Source: Bisporella sp. PMI_857
Lineage: Eukaryota; Ascomycota; Leotiomycetes; Helotiales; Helotiaceae
Direction: 5' to 3'
NCBI GenBank assembly: GCA_021307315.1
Contig: JAJSPD010000034.1
Coordinates: forward strand, 1-64,000
DNA length: 64,000 nucleotides
Part shown: positions 1 through 10,700 of the stretch, piece after piece
How positions within the stretch are numbered: position 1 is the first letter of the stretch
Layout of the letters: each line of letters starts with the position of its first letter
The notes under the pieces: generated by a model
Told to the model about the DNA's origin: nothing
The model's input: only the letters and a program-made list of their open reading frames with translations
Databases searched by the model: none
Made by a program: the position numbers and the translations under genes

Positions 1-689
1 ACCTGCAACGCCAATTGACGGACCTCGAGATGGAGAATGACCGGTTACGAGCAGCCCTCAATGACTCGGATCCTGAGAACTACTTTCGGGCCAATGGTTC
101 ATTTACCCTTCTCTCCGATGGGCAAAGAACTTTCATCAGGAATTCATGCACGCTCGATACTCTTAAAAATGCAATTCATATCGCCACCCATAGATTTGAT
201 GCTGGAAACCTGTACCAACTTGAAGGGACTGCATGGGAAAAGCAAGGTCCAGCTCTTCAAGAGTGTGGAAGCATTGGAATTAAAAAAGAAGTCTTTGATA
301 ACTACCCCACAGTCCGCAAATGGTCAAACTGCTTCCTCATCTATACGAGCCTTGTTGCTGGAGTACTTGGCGCGGAGATCCCTGGCGTCGCATTCTCCCT
401 GATCTCATTCCACAATCGAATCATTGATACTGCAGACAAGTATAAGTGGAAGGAGGCAGTCTTACCGTTAGCCCTTCACTTTCACAAACACCGGCTCAGT
501 CATGGTTACTCGAACTTCACTGCCGCAGCATGGGATCTCCCAATTGTTTATCTTTGGCACTTTTGCTACGGCAATGAGCTTTACAGAGATGGTAGAGAAT
601 TTGTTGATCATAGTGATTGCGCCACTAACGGGGCAGTATATAAATGTAAAAGTATCTGCCAGGCTGGAGAATCTGATAATGGAAAATGA
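1..689 (+). CDS. Gag-like retroelement protein, 5' truncated by window edge (tentative)
   Basis: The frame is open from the left edge (LQRQLTDLEMENDRL, an Arg/Glu/Leu-rich coiled-coil-like start) to a TGA at 687-689, so the true start lies outside the window. About 228 residues are visible. The middle and C-terminal part has the layout WKEAVLPLALHFHKH ... AAAWDLPIVYLWHF, a W-x3-x-D-x2-L-type helical segment that I associate with Gag-like proteins of fungal retroelements. A few Cys residues follow (DCATNGAVYKCKSIC) without a clean zinc-knuckle spacing. I see no reverse transcriptase, protease or integrase downstream, so this is either a solitary gag remnant or a host gene. The family call is by general resemblance only. 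A candidate solo LTR about 1 kb downstream makes a transposon origin plausible. Confidence 0.35.
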   Translation, partial: LQRQLTDLEMENDRLRAALNDSDPENYFRANGSFTLLSDGQRTFIRNSCTLDTLKNAIHIATHRFDAGNLYQLEGTAWEKQGPALQECGSIGIKKEVFDNYPTVRKWSNCFLIYTSLVAGVLGAEIPGVAFSLISFHNRIIDTADKYKWKEAVLPLALHFHKHRLSHGYSNFTAAAWDLPIVYLWHFCYGNELYRDGREFVDHSDCATNGAVYKCKSICQAGESDNGK

Positions 690-1636
690 CTTGATGAAGA
701 AGATGAGGATGGAGGTACCATTAAAGGAATGGAGAGCAGGAAGAACATGAATGCTTGACCTTGAAAGAAATGACATATGGGAGAGAGTGGCAGCTGCATA
801 GTAACCAGTAATGATGACAGCTGGGTTTTATATCTGAACCTTCAGTTAGTCCTGTCAGCCGCAACGCAGGTTGGCGCTGATCAGGCAATCAAAGACGATG
901 AGTTTTGATTCGTAAATTATGCCACTTCGCATTCGTTTACAGAATAACTGCTTCTTCTTAATGCATTGAGTTCTGCCTTAAATACCTACTTACGATTTTT
1001 GGAGACTGTCGAATTGAGGAAAGGGTGGTTCAAGGTCTTCCATAGCCGCTGAATCCAAGGCTCTGGGGTAGCTTTTCGATGATAGCGCAAATACTCCTAG
1101 CACGGCTTTAAGTCTCGTTAGTGACTATTTGGTTTAAAGAGTAAACGTTGGAACTCCTGCCAGTCCAAGCGTCTGTATATTCAATAAACTAATGAAGAGG
1201 GGTTGGACCACGCTAAAAATGCATAGTATTTATATCGTCACACACAATCAATAGATGAAGGTTCATGCTTTACGCATGAGCTTTACTATGCAAATACATA
1301 GCTGCTCAAGATATGTTTTTGTAGGAAGGGGGTTTACGGATCCACATACGACCCACCAGGTCACGTGGCCCGCACAACCCCCATTTTGTAGAATCTAGAG
1401 TAGAACCTAATACAACAACAATTACCATATCCACCAAGAGCAAGAGCACGGCCTATGAGCTGTGCCCTTTGCCCCGTGGAAGGTAAGAACACAGCGAAAC
1501 CAACAGTTTTAAAGCAGATCATGAAGTATGGCAGACGCATGCCTCACTACATCTGCATTACCTAAAAACAAACGTGCGTGGATCCTCCAAAATAGTGAAG
1601 TAAAAATCATGTAAGTGTATATAGTTCAGTAAGTGC
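690..1636. other. Intergenic, no gene seen
   Basis: AT-leaning sequence with short, unconvincing ORFs only. A short overlapping frame continuing to 750 is a shadow of the upstream gene. I see no tRNA, no promoter motif I would defend and no repeated unit. Confidence 0.5.
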
Positions 1637-1698
1637 TGCACTAATTGATAACGGATATGTCTGCAAATTCAGGCCAAAATCCGTCATCAATTAGTGCA
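1637..1698. repeat. Near-perfect inverted repeat (hairpin), 20-bp arms
   Basis: Bases 1637-1656 and 1679-1698 are reverse complements with a single mismatch (GATAAC against GATGAC), separated by a 22-bp loop. This is seen directly. It lies immediately left of the candidate LTR that begins at 1710. It could be a small MITE-like end, a transcribed hairpin or a relic of a transposon insertion. Confidence 0.75.
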
Positions 1699-1709
1699 AC
1701 CACTGGTGG

Positions 1710-1891
1710 TGTTAGGAATCGGCTTATGTAAGTCGGCCAAGGAACCAGAACATCTCTTACCCATATATTACGGCCTATAACCGTATAGAATAGAACGACC
1801 ATAACGTTCCTAATAGGCCCGTATTCTAGTGTTGTGATAATCTCGCAGATCCTCCAATTGATCCTCTAGTTGATAGATCCTATATCTAACA
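1710..1891. mobile_element. Candidate solo LTR (copia/gypsy class undetermined)
   Basis: A 182-bp block starts TGTTAGGAATC and ends ATATCTAACA, so it has a six-base terminal inverted repeat TGTTAG/CTAACA of the TG...CA form used by LTR retrotransposons. It is internally AT-rich with short palindromic stretches (ACGGCCTAT, ATAGGCC). No matching target-site duplication is visible at the flanks, no second LTR is present in the window, and no pol sequence follows. The call rests only on terminus structure and length. Confidence 0.4.
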
Positions 1892-2515
1892 ATAGGCTAG
1901 ATCGAGACATGGTCAGCCGACCTCGGCTGCTAAGTGTACTTCCAACAGATCTGCTTTATTTCAGACCACAAAGCATCATCTATAAACTTCTTCAGTTCAG
2001 GCACTGGCCCGTAAAGTCATGCCTGGCTCCTCATAATTTGCTTGAGCAGCTTGGCAGCATTTCTTATTATTTAGTCTCCATCGCTTCGGCCTCGTGAAGA
2101 TGAAGGTCACTGAGCCGCGGTAAAGTAGTGAGGGGGAAGAGCATGTCCAAGGTACCCGTGAAGGGGGTCCTGCCACCACACCATCAATACACCCCATGTT
2201 TATTTTCAGTGTGGACCATCACTGCTAGCCGCAATAGGGTAGTATTCACCATTTTATGATGGCATTTCCTGATTACATAATGTTAGATCTCCGCCTGCGG
2301 ACCCTGAAGTCAGAGCCGCGGCGCAGGTGAGCTTGGTCTCCTCTTGCAGCATCACGTTCCTGACTTCCTTCGGGCTACGGATACATATAGATATCTAGAT
2401 CTTGTCTTCTGCTTTGTCACCACCCAAATTCTCTCCCTTGCCGCTTGTGTGTCTCGATTTCTGTGCTTTGATTTGCTTGCTTCTCTTTTCGACTAGATTG
2501 CCCGAGTCGTCAGTC
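1892..2515. other. Intergenic, upstream region of thiolase-like gene
   Basis: No convincing gene. A CT-rich stretch at about 2406-2510 just before the ATG at 2516 resembles the pyrimidine-rich leaders common in filamentous ascomycete promoters. Confidence 0.45.
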
Positions 2516-4476
2516 ATGACCAGCAAAAGATACACCCCTATAATAATTGGAGTCGGGGATATCAAAAATGCATCTATCAAATCTGAAGATGCGATCGAGC
2601 CAATGCAGCTCATGGTCCAAGCGGCGGGACTTGCACTGAAAGACACGGCTCTAAATCCACTTTCGGTACAGAAGCTACGGTCAAGTATTGATAGCGTCAG
2701 TACGGTTGCATCATGGACCTGGAATTACCATGACCTACCGGGCCTGGTAGGCGAGAAGCTGGGTGTGAAACCCAAGTATAGATTGCTCAGTCATCATGGT
2801 GGTGATTCTCCTGCCAAATTGCTGGACGAAGCGGCTCGGAGAATTTCGTTTGGTGAAAGCAAAGTCGCTGTTGTTACAGGTGGAGAGGCTCTAGCTTCCC
2901 GTACGTAGTCTCTGTCTTTCCCATTTCTGCAGTACCCCTAAGTTACCTGGCACAATATAGTCAGCGCATGTGCAGCCGCCGGAAAGCTACCTCCGCCGGG
3001 ATGGACAATCCCAGATGAAAGTGCAACAAAAATTTCGCTTGCCAATTTTCCTAAAGGCTCAGAAAGTAGGCATCAATCCCTCCTTCACTCTGCGATGCAT
3101 GGCTTATTCCTTAGATCTAGGAGCCTTGCACTCGATTGGGCTGCCAATTCATGTATATCCATTATATGAGAATTCATTCCGTGCCCACCGATCCCAGTCC
3201 GTTGAAGAAAACAACCAAGAATCTGCATGTCTATATGCTTCCTTCGCCAAAGTTGCCTCTCAACATCCAATATCCTGGAACTTTGGTCTTTCGCCCGCAT
3301 CAGAGGAGACAATCTTAACTGTTACGGAACGGAACAGGATGATATGCTTTCCATGTAATATTTAGCCATGTCCCCCTTGCCTAATGGTCGATCTACTAAA
3401 ATGCCGCCTCTTAGATACCCTTCTTATGAATGCGTTCAATAATGTTAATCTGGCTGCCGCTTGTCTTTTGACATCAACAGAATATGCAACAGAACTAGGC
3501 ATTCCCCAAGATCGGTGGATTTACCCATTGGCCGGAGCAGGAACCCACGATAGCAATGACTGTACGTGCTTTATGGATCCTTTTGCAAGTCACATCCTAA
3601 TAAAACAAAGTCTGGGAACGGCCGAATTATTACACAAGTCCCGCAATCTCAAAATCTTTGGATGCAGCTTTTGATGTATCTGGGCTAGGGAAAGATGATA
3701 TTGACATCTATGATTTCTACTCGTATGCTACTTTCCAGGTCCTCATTCCACGCAGCTCCAAGAACTAATGCATGAGAAGATGCTTTCCAATCGTGCCCAA
3801 ATTAGCAAGCGACCATCTCTCGATACCTCTGCTATCTAGTAAAAAGCCACTCACCGTTTTAGGTGGCCTAACATCCTTTGGTGGTGCAGGAAACAATTAT
3901 TCTATGCATGTAAATCTCACCGTTTGCCTTTTCCTCTTTGCAGCTAAGCTATTTTCCATTTGAGCCTTCTTCGAATGCTGATATACTCATCTCGACCAGG
4001 CAATTACAGAAGTCACGCGCCAAATCCGTTCCCACACACTGAGCAAGGCAGCCCCCATGAATGCGTTGATACTTGCAAATGGTGGTGTGCTTACTCACCA
4101 ACACGTCATAATACTCTCCTCTCGGCCTTCCAATAAGCCATACCCGTCAACCAATCCTCTTGCTACTGAGCCCACACCTCCACCACCACGCATGGCTGCT
4201 CTCCCCGCAAAAGAACAGAGAGAAGATGCCTACATCGAGACATACACAGTCCAATTCTCGCGATCAGGAGCCCCAGAGATTGGCTTTGTCATCGGAAGGA
4301 TCAGAAACGGAGAACGATTTGTCGCCAATCATGGTGATGCCCGGACGTTAGCTGAGCTTTCTGGAAGGATCGGGAGTGGAGAGATTGTGGGACGGTGGGG
4401 ATATGCATGGAAAGAGAGTGGTGACGATGGAAGAAATTTATTTACTTTGGATAAGATGGTTGAACAAAAGTTGTAA
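2516..4476 (+). CDS. Thiolase-like protein, TLP1 type (acetyl-CoA acetyltransferase-like)
   Basis: Seven exons: 2516-2900, 2961-3065, 3121-3354, 3415-3561, 3611-3722, 3780-3909, 4000-4476. The introns are 49-90 bp, all GT-AG, and the spliced length is 1590 nt (529 aa). Reading across exons gives a thiolase/SCP-x fold protein: an N-terminal PIIIGVGDI strand, VAVVTGGEALAS, IGLPIHVYPLYENSFRAHR, LMNAFNNVNLAAACLLTS, IYDFYSCFPIVPKLA and LTSFGGAGNNYSMH. A C-terminal extension of about 110 residues matches the TLP1-type added domain, which is OB-like in the family. The usual thiolase C-terminal CxG motif is not seen; ILANGGVLTHQH takes that place, as in TLPs, so thiolysis activity is doubtful. A role in acyl-CoA metabolism, probably peroxisomal or cytosolic, is family-based inference. 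No obvious PTS1 is present (ends EQKL). Confidence 0.88.
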
Positions 4477-5420
4477 AGGATAACTGGATTATAAAGGCTA
4501 TTTAAAGCTTGAATCTACTCATTGACATTTCGTGTATTTCGGCCTCATTCTGCAAACCTCAGCTAGGGGCTGCTAATCATGCATCAGCCTTAGATGCTAA
4601 AGTACCTAAATCCCGCCGAAGCGTGAGCCCAGGGTCTTAACTTTTGAGGCATAATTGTGATTGTCTTCACAAGGCTAGAGAAATATCAAGTATCAATACT
4701 TTAAGTCTTTGTACAGGCGGCCTTTTTATAGCAGGGTGTATTGACTAGGAGAAATTAGAGCAGACTAAGGGTAATATGATTCTCTAATTCTTCCTGTCAT
4801 TGGTTAATGCTTCAGCCTTTAGGCTGATATTGTGATAAGAATTTACTTGGCTCCTTCTAAAAGTGGTAATCACGGTAAGTTGTTGAGGCTGTGCTTAAAC
4901 TACCTGCGTTATACGAGAAAACACAGAGGTTTGGTCGGGCGATGCAATTTGAAAGTAGCATTGCTTTCTCAACTCCACAAACATTACCATTCGTATTTAA
5001 GAAGGATAATGCGTGCGAGTCCTTCTTGAGTTTGGGACCATTAAATGGAATTCTCTTGGCCCTATTGATCTGTTATAGCGTACGCCCAGGCTTTGCAGCT
5101 GTCGCTTTCGGCATGGCACGACTAAACTTATTATAATTTGGGATGTGCCAGTTATTCCAACGGTTTACTTTCCGCTTGCGGTAGACTTTCTTTGTGTTTT
5201 CTTAACTATACTTAAACCTTTTCAGGAAATGCGTCTATAGGGCCTAAAAGCCAGAGGAATGCTCGGAGTTTATTGTTCTGTACACAGTATACCTCTATCG
5301 CACAAACGCCAATGGTGTTGCCGATAAAGTCACTCCACAAACTTATGATCCTGATCCAACAAGCAATTCCACAAGTTTCTTATCAGAATGCATGATGAGG
5401 TATAAAGCCAGCATATCGAA
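4477..5420. other. Intergenic
   Basis: AT-rich. Two overlapping short ORFs (4832-5029 and 4891-5136) have no recognisable protein features and I do not call them. Confidence 0.4.
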
Positions 5421-5828
5421 ATGACACACCAGGTGAGTTTGAGTCCTGCATCCAAAAACTATATCCGCCAACGTATCCCAACCCCCCCTAGACCAGCCGC
5501 CATCCACTATTCTCAATTAGAATACCACATCGGAAAAATATATATATGGGTAGCAGGATTAGTCGTATCACTAACCGTTCTATTCCTAATGCTTGCTGCA
5601 ATCCCCTACTGGATCCATGGCGAACGCATCGACGGGCTTTGGTGTGGAAAGGTATGCATACAGAATACAAGGCCAACGCAGTTAGACAGTAATCTAGCTT
5701 TTGAGCTAGACTCTACATGGGGCATTGACAGAAAAGCAGAGCTATCAGCCAAAGGTCCAGCCGGGGTCGAGCTCAAGAGTGGTATAAATTTAGGCACTGA
5801 GACAAACGATGGTTATGCTTGGGGATAG
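5421..5828 (+). CDS. Small hypothetical protein with one membrane segment
   Basis: A 135-codon ORF beginning MTHQ. Residues about 40-64 (IYIWVAGLVVSLTVLFLMLAA) form one strongly hydrophobic helix after a Pro/Arg-rich N-terminus, then a polar tail. I do not recognise the family. Oddity: the codons MTHQ are followed directly by GTGAGT, a perfect 5' splice site at 5433. If it is used, the frame changes and the membrane helix is lost, so either the intron is not real or this ORF is not. No partner genes are nearby. Confidence 0.35.
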   Translation: MTHQVSLSPASKNYIRQRIPTPPRPAAIHYSQLEYHIGKIYIWVAGLVVSLTVLFLMLAAIPYWIHGERIDGLWCGKVCIQNTRPTQLDSNLAFELDSTWGIDRKAELSAKGPAGVELKSGINLGTETNDGYAWG

Positions 5829-6367
5829 TTTTTCACTATAGTATAGGACGATAAATTTTGATTACTTAAAGCAATTAGGGTAGCCTTGGAAAAGGCATAG
5901 AGCTACTTCCACCAACTCTCGGGGTACTTGCTAAACGATTCGAGAACCATACTTACACTAGCATCCCACCGCACCTGTATACATCCCCAAATAGTCACTG
6001 AAGTCGCCGTAGCTGCAATATGAACGGGCCGTGCCACACTTGGTAAACGGCCTACGCCTAGTCAGCAGCTACACCCATCAAGGTATAATCTAGAAAAGAA
6101 ACTAGGTATCTATGTAGAAAACCACTTAATCATAAGCCGTCTGGCAGTCCATACTAGAAAGATTCGAACATCACAGCAAACCCAGCGAGCATCTTCCGGT
6201 TTATGGCTCGCAAAGCCTAATCCCGATCTCACAATGGCTCAAGGAAATACCACAAATTCCTTCATCTGGTGCACCTTAACTCCAATACATATCTACAAGT
6301 GGCAATATGCCTCGTTTAGAACAGCCCTTCCTGTTTAATTGCATTCATCTCAAGCTTTCTCACTTAC
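5829..6367. other. Intergenic, possible decayed sequence
   Basis: No intact ORF. The right end borders the minus-strand relic at 6368-7175, and some of this stretch may be the rest of that dead gene, but I could not follow a frame in it. Confidence 0.35.
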
Positions 6368-7175
6368 CAGCTTAGGCTTCAAATGTACCACCTGGAACGC
6401 GTTGTGGTTCAGAGTTTCGTCACCATCTGGCCCGCTAGCAATTTTAACTTTTTTCATTAGATCTTCCTTATCGGAGAATTTTCATAATTCACCATCATGA
6501 CTCAATTCATTTCGCCGACTAGCCGATACCCTCTCTATCTCTTGCATTCGTCTATATCAGTGGATCTGCGTATCCACGGACTGCCTGGATGAGAACGGGA
6601 GCTACTCCACTTGGCAGCATTCTGAAGTATACAGCGCCATGTGTAGAGCAGCTAAACATGCAGCGGCTTGTCGCAATTTTCTAGACCAGCCTCAGTATTT
6701 AACATGGTAGCCTTTATCAATGCTATTTCTAGCTCTTCACCTGATACCCAGCTGGTAGCATCGACAGAGCTAAGGCAATGAAAGCGGTATTGAACCCTGT
6801 TGACCATGAGTGATCCACTCACAATTCAATATCAAATCCCTTCGGCATCACCAATGTAGCCAATACCTTCTTCCTCATTTCCCATTCGCGAAAGTCGGCG
6901 CTGTAATGCTTCGCAGCCCAAACTGCGGAATCGAAGTAGAGCCAGATCCTGGAGCACACTGTGCACGAATTTTGCGCTCAAGCCTCTTTTCCCTGTTGCT
7001 CATGCAATGCATTCTATCCGGTACATGGAAGCGAGCTGACCAAAGCGGGCATTATCGAATATCCCAAGCAAGAAACGGTGTCCCTCAGCATCCGCTCCCA
7101 CCTCTTCTAGCTCGGCTTCTTTCTCATCTAAATTATGCATCCGTCCAACATCAAAACTTCCTTAGACCCGGCTCT
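6368..7175 (-). pseudogene. Decayed protein-coding relic, family not recognised
   Basis: On the minus strand several stretches read as good protein but are separated by stops and frame changes. Near 7160-7030 there is an acidic, helical segment (HNLDEKEAELEEVGADAEG) leading to FLLGIFDNARFGQLASMYR. Near 6950-6820 there is IWLYFDSAVWAAKHYSADF, leading across a TGA into VDHSWSTGFNTAFIALAL. Near 6560-6370 there is RMQEIERVSASRRNELSHDG, then a stop, then KFSDKEDLMKKVKIASGPD and a good GTAAGT donor immediately after AAGCTG at 6368. This pattern suggests a multi-exon gene that has decayed. I cannot name the family. Confidence 0.45.
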
Positions 7176-7206
7176 CAATTAAAGAGCATGCACTTTTGAA
7201 TGCGCT

Positions 7207-7383
7207 TGTAGGCGGTTTTGCCAGAAAATGGACAGCAACGAAATCGGAGACCCACAGAAAGCAGCGAATATTGCGTTCGACATCATGAACGGCGAAGGAT
7301 CGCCTCCAAAACGGACGGTTTAGATCAATTACCTTTAGGGACTGTATCCTTAGGAGACTGAGAGCTAAGTCTCGACAAAAGTT
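7207..7383 (+). pseudogene. C-terminal relic of a short-chain dehydrogenase/reductase
   Basis: The plus-strand frame at 7207-7321 reads MDSNEIGDPQKAANIAFDIM followed by NGEGSPPKR and a stop. A +1 frame then gives QLPLGTVSLGD. The pattern GDP-x-KAA ... P-x-R-LPLG is the typical C-terminal end of classical fungal SDR enzymes, where a GDP-(D/Q)KAA helix precedes the (R/Q)LPLG strand. The Rossmann fold and YxxxK parts are not visible upstream, and a stop plus a frameshift break the tail. It is therefore a dead fragment that lies on the strand opposite the neighbouring relic. Confidence 0.5.
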
Positions 7384-7734
7384 AAGCTATACAATAATTG
7401 GGATAAAGTAATTTGTAGTACCGAAATTGAGCGGATAAAAGAGCGATAGGACTGTGATAAAGCAGAATAATTCCAAAATTTATGTAGAATATTGAATGAT
7501 GCATATGTTCATCAGACTTGGTCCATTCAGGTATCTGCCTAATGTATGTATGTCCGAGAGGAGTATTATAACAGTCATGGCAGAAAGCAAAGCAACAAAG
7601 AAAAGGCCAATGTCCGGCTTGAAACCATGCAACTCCCCTTCTCTTAACCATCGGAAGTGGTGTGTCCTGCAACTCCCCTTCGGTAGAACGCCTATGCTGC
7701 CATAAATGAGAATCCATCTCGATTCACTCATGCC

Positions 7735-10700
7735 TCAGAAACCTTGTATTCTATTCCCATTCGTGCCTCCGTTCTGGAAATAATCGCTCACAACCCCGAT
7801 TGCATAGGATGCACTGCCAACCATAAGCCCACCAACAAGGACCCTTTTTGCTAAACCGGGCTTCTTTCGATGCTCTGCTTCTTCCCAGGAATAGTCTTTC
7901 CAATTTGGCCTACCACTGAAGACCGGCTCTTCCCGTCTTACATCAATATTCGACTTGAAAGGAGGCTCCTCTTCATCGAGACGATCATAGTTCACAAATC
8001 CGGTAGGACTAGCAAAGTTTCCAGTGGCTGCAATAGGCCTCATCCCATCAATGGGATTGATGGTAGTTCGTCTACGTTCTAGATAGGAAATAGCCTTTTC
8101 TGGTTCAGCGTGGATTCCTGCAGGCCCAGCTTCACGGACTTTTCGGAATACAAGGACATCACCACTACCTGAGACGATTTCGTAGCCCTGAGCTTGAAGA
8201 GGTTTGAAATGCGGGAAGAACTTGGTTGGATTAGACAACCGTAGGAGTACCTCAGCAGGAGTAAGCGCTGTTGCCGAGTCAGGAACTATTGAAGTCGTTT
8301 CTGCAATGCTAATTGACTGCATGGCTGGATCATATGCGAGAATCTTGTATAGAGTTGACTCCTGCACCTCGCTTTGATGGCTTGCGAAGTGGGAGCTTTC
8401 GGTCTTTGCCGAAACTTCTGAAGTTGAACTCGAATGGCTGGTTTCCGGAGCTTGAAGGTGCCGCGAAGGGATAATGCCGTGCTTTTTCTCATAATGATCC
8501 CGAATTGCCTGAGACAATGTGCCATACGTCTCTTCATAAATGCCTTTGATTTCCTGCACTAGTTGCTTGTCGCCGGTCAACTTGTTCTCATTTTCCGCAA
8601 CTTTGACAGCGGGCTCGTTATCAGTGATATCCTCCTCAAAGTGAATTTCCAACCCCTCAGAAATTCCAGCATCTGAGTTCAGCCCCGTCTCCTGTCTTCT
8701 CGCTGATTCACGTTCTAGCGAAGTCTGCAGCCTGGTAATTTCTGGGCGTCGAGAAAAGGATGATGTTAAAGCACGGCCATCTATGAAATCTTTCTCAGCG
8801 CTTTGAAAATCGGAATTGCTGCTCAAGCTCTTGGAGTTGGCTTGACCTGTTTGACTTAATGTACTGGCTGGATCTCCTTTATAACCCCATTGAGTTTTGA
8901 ACTCTTCAGAGAAATCTCGTGCGAAGGTGCCAGTAAATCTTTTCATAGTTTCCTTAGTTTGCCCTTCGGTAATATCGGAGTTTGCAGCAAAACGGCTTCT
9001 GATCTCTGTAGCATTAATCGGTTCATCACTAAAGTAGTCACATGTTAATTAAATATCTCAACACTCATTTACGAGAAGTGACATACTTTTGTGGCGTTGA
9101 GAAATCCTGCTCAAGCTCTTGCCGTCTTGAATCCTTTTGCCCTTGTGTCTCCGATTTAGTTTGTCTCGCTGCATTGAAAGGTCCAGGGTCGTACGAAATT
9201 TCACTGTCGTAATCTTCTAGCCCATTCTTGGGGCTAGAGGTCTGGGTTGAATCATTTGGCAGTCGTCCATTGAACGCACCAGGCTCGTAGGAATGAGAAT
9301 CATCATACTCTTTCCAACCACTCTCATCCTTTATGCCTTGTTCCTGTGGCAGAATTCCATTGAACTCACCTGGCTCGTAGGAGTGTGTATCGTCGTACTC
9401 TTTCCAACCGTCCACCTCCTTGGAAGGCGATATAGATGACAGAGTTCCATTAAATGCTCCTGGTTCGTAGGATGCTATTTCATCATATTCTCTTAGACTG
9501 CTGTTCTCAGGACCAGGCGCTCGCTCGCCGGGCTGCGTCCCATTGAAGGCACCTGGCTCATACGAGTGTGCGTCGTCGTACTCTTTCCATCCGTCCTCGT
9601 CCCTGATAAGCGTTTCCTTTTGCTCACCTGGCTTTGTTCCATTGAACGCGCCAGGTTCATAAGAATGGGTTTTATCGTACTCCTTCCAAACATCATCCTC
9701 CTTCACAGGTTGTTCCCCAGGAGTGTCTCCATTAAACGCACCAGGTTCGTAAGATGTTGATTCGTCGTATTCTTTCAAACCATCATCAACCGAAGAAGTT
9801 TGATCTGGGAACCCGTCGCCATTAAAAGCACCTGGCTCATAAGACGTAGATCGATCGTAGTCTTCTAGGCCATCTTTAACAGCAGGAGATTGTTCAGGGA
9901 GATCCTTTCCATTAAATTCACCCGGCTCATATGATGTGGATCTATCATAGTCTTCCAGTCCATTTTCCAGGCCGCTGGCAACTCGCTCTTCACGATATCG
10001 GCCATGATCTGCTGTTCCATAACACACCCTTTCATCGTAGCTTCGAAGTCCTTCTTGCACTGGGTCATCCCTGCGCAGTTCCCGTTGTGGCGCAATCGGA
10101 CCATAAGAGACCATCGCATCATATTCTTCGAGACCTGACTTCACCCGAGATAGTGTGTAGCTTGGATCATCAAATCGATTGTGGAGTGGGTGTTGAGTGG
10201 AAAGGTTAATCAAGACTGGATCAACGGAATCTGATTTATCACCACTTGATGCCTTCTGCGCGACCTTACGGTTCGTTATGGGATCAATGATATATTCTGG
10301 CTCCGTGGTATGATCTTGGGAACAGGGTATAGTCTCATGGATGTGTGTGGTGGGGGGAACCTCGTCTTTGAACATCTTATGAGATACAGCATTTTTCAGA
10401 CTTCGATGAAGGAGCACTGGTGCGCTGGTGTTGAGTTTTCCAAATATGTGAGTCCTAGCTCGAAGAAGGTCGTAAAATCCATCCTTGAAGTGTGATCCTG
10501 CAGCGACATGCTCGGTCTTGTTGACGGCGCTGCTGCCAACCTCACGAGCTTCCTTCCCACTCAAAGTTATTGCGTCATCTGCCGACCAGCGTCGTCGCGG
10601 TTTCAGGTCTTGCCCGCGCCACGCACTGCACATGAAGCCTTTGAGCCCGACTGATCGTATAGGACTCTTTGTTTGGCGGTCCCAGGCTAACTTGCGGATA

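Noticed and set aside
1870..2097. 75-codon plus-strand ORF overlapping the candidate LTR end
   Set aside because: Starts inside the LTR and has no recognisable motif; not a retroelement polyprotein start that I can support.
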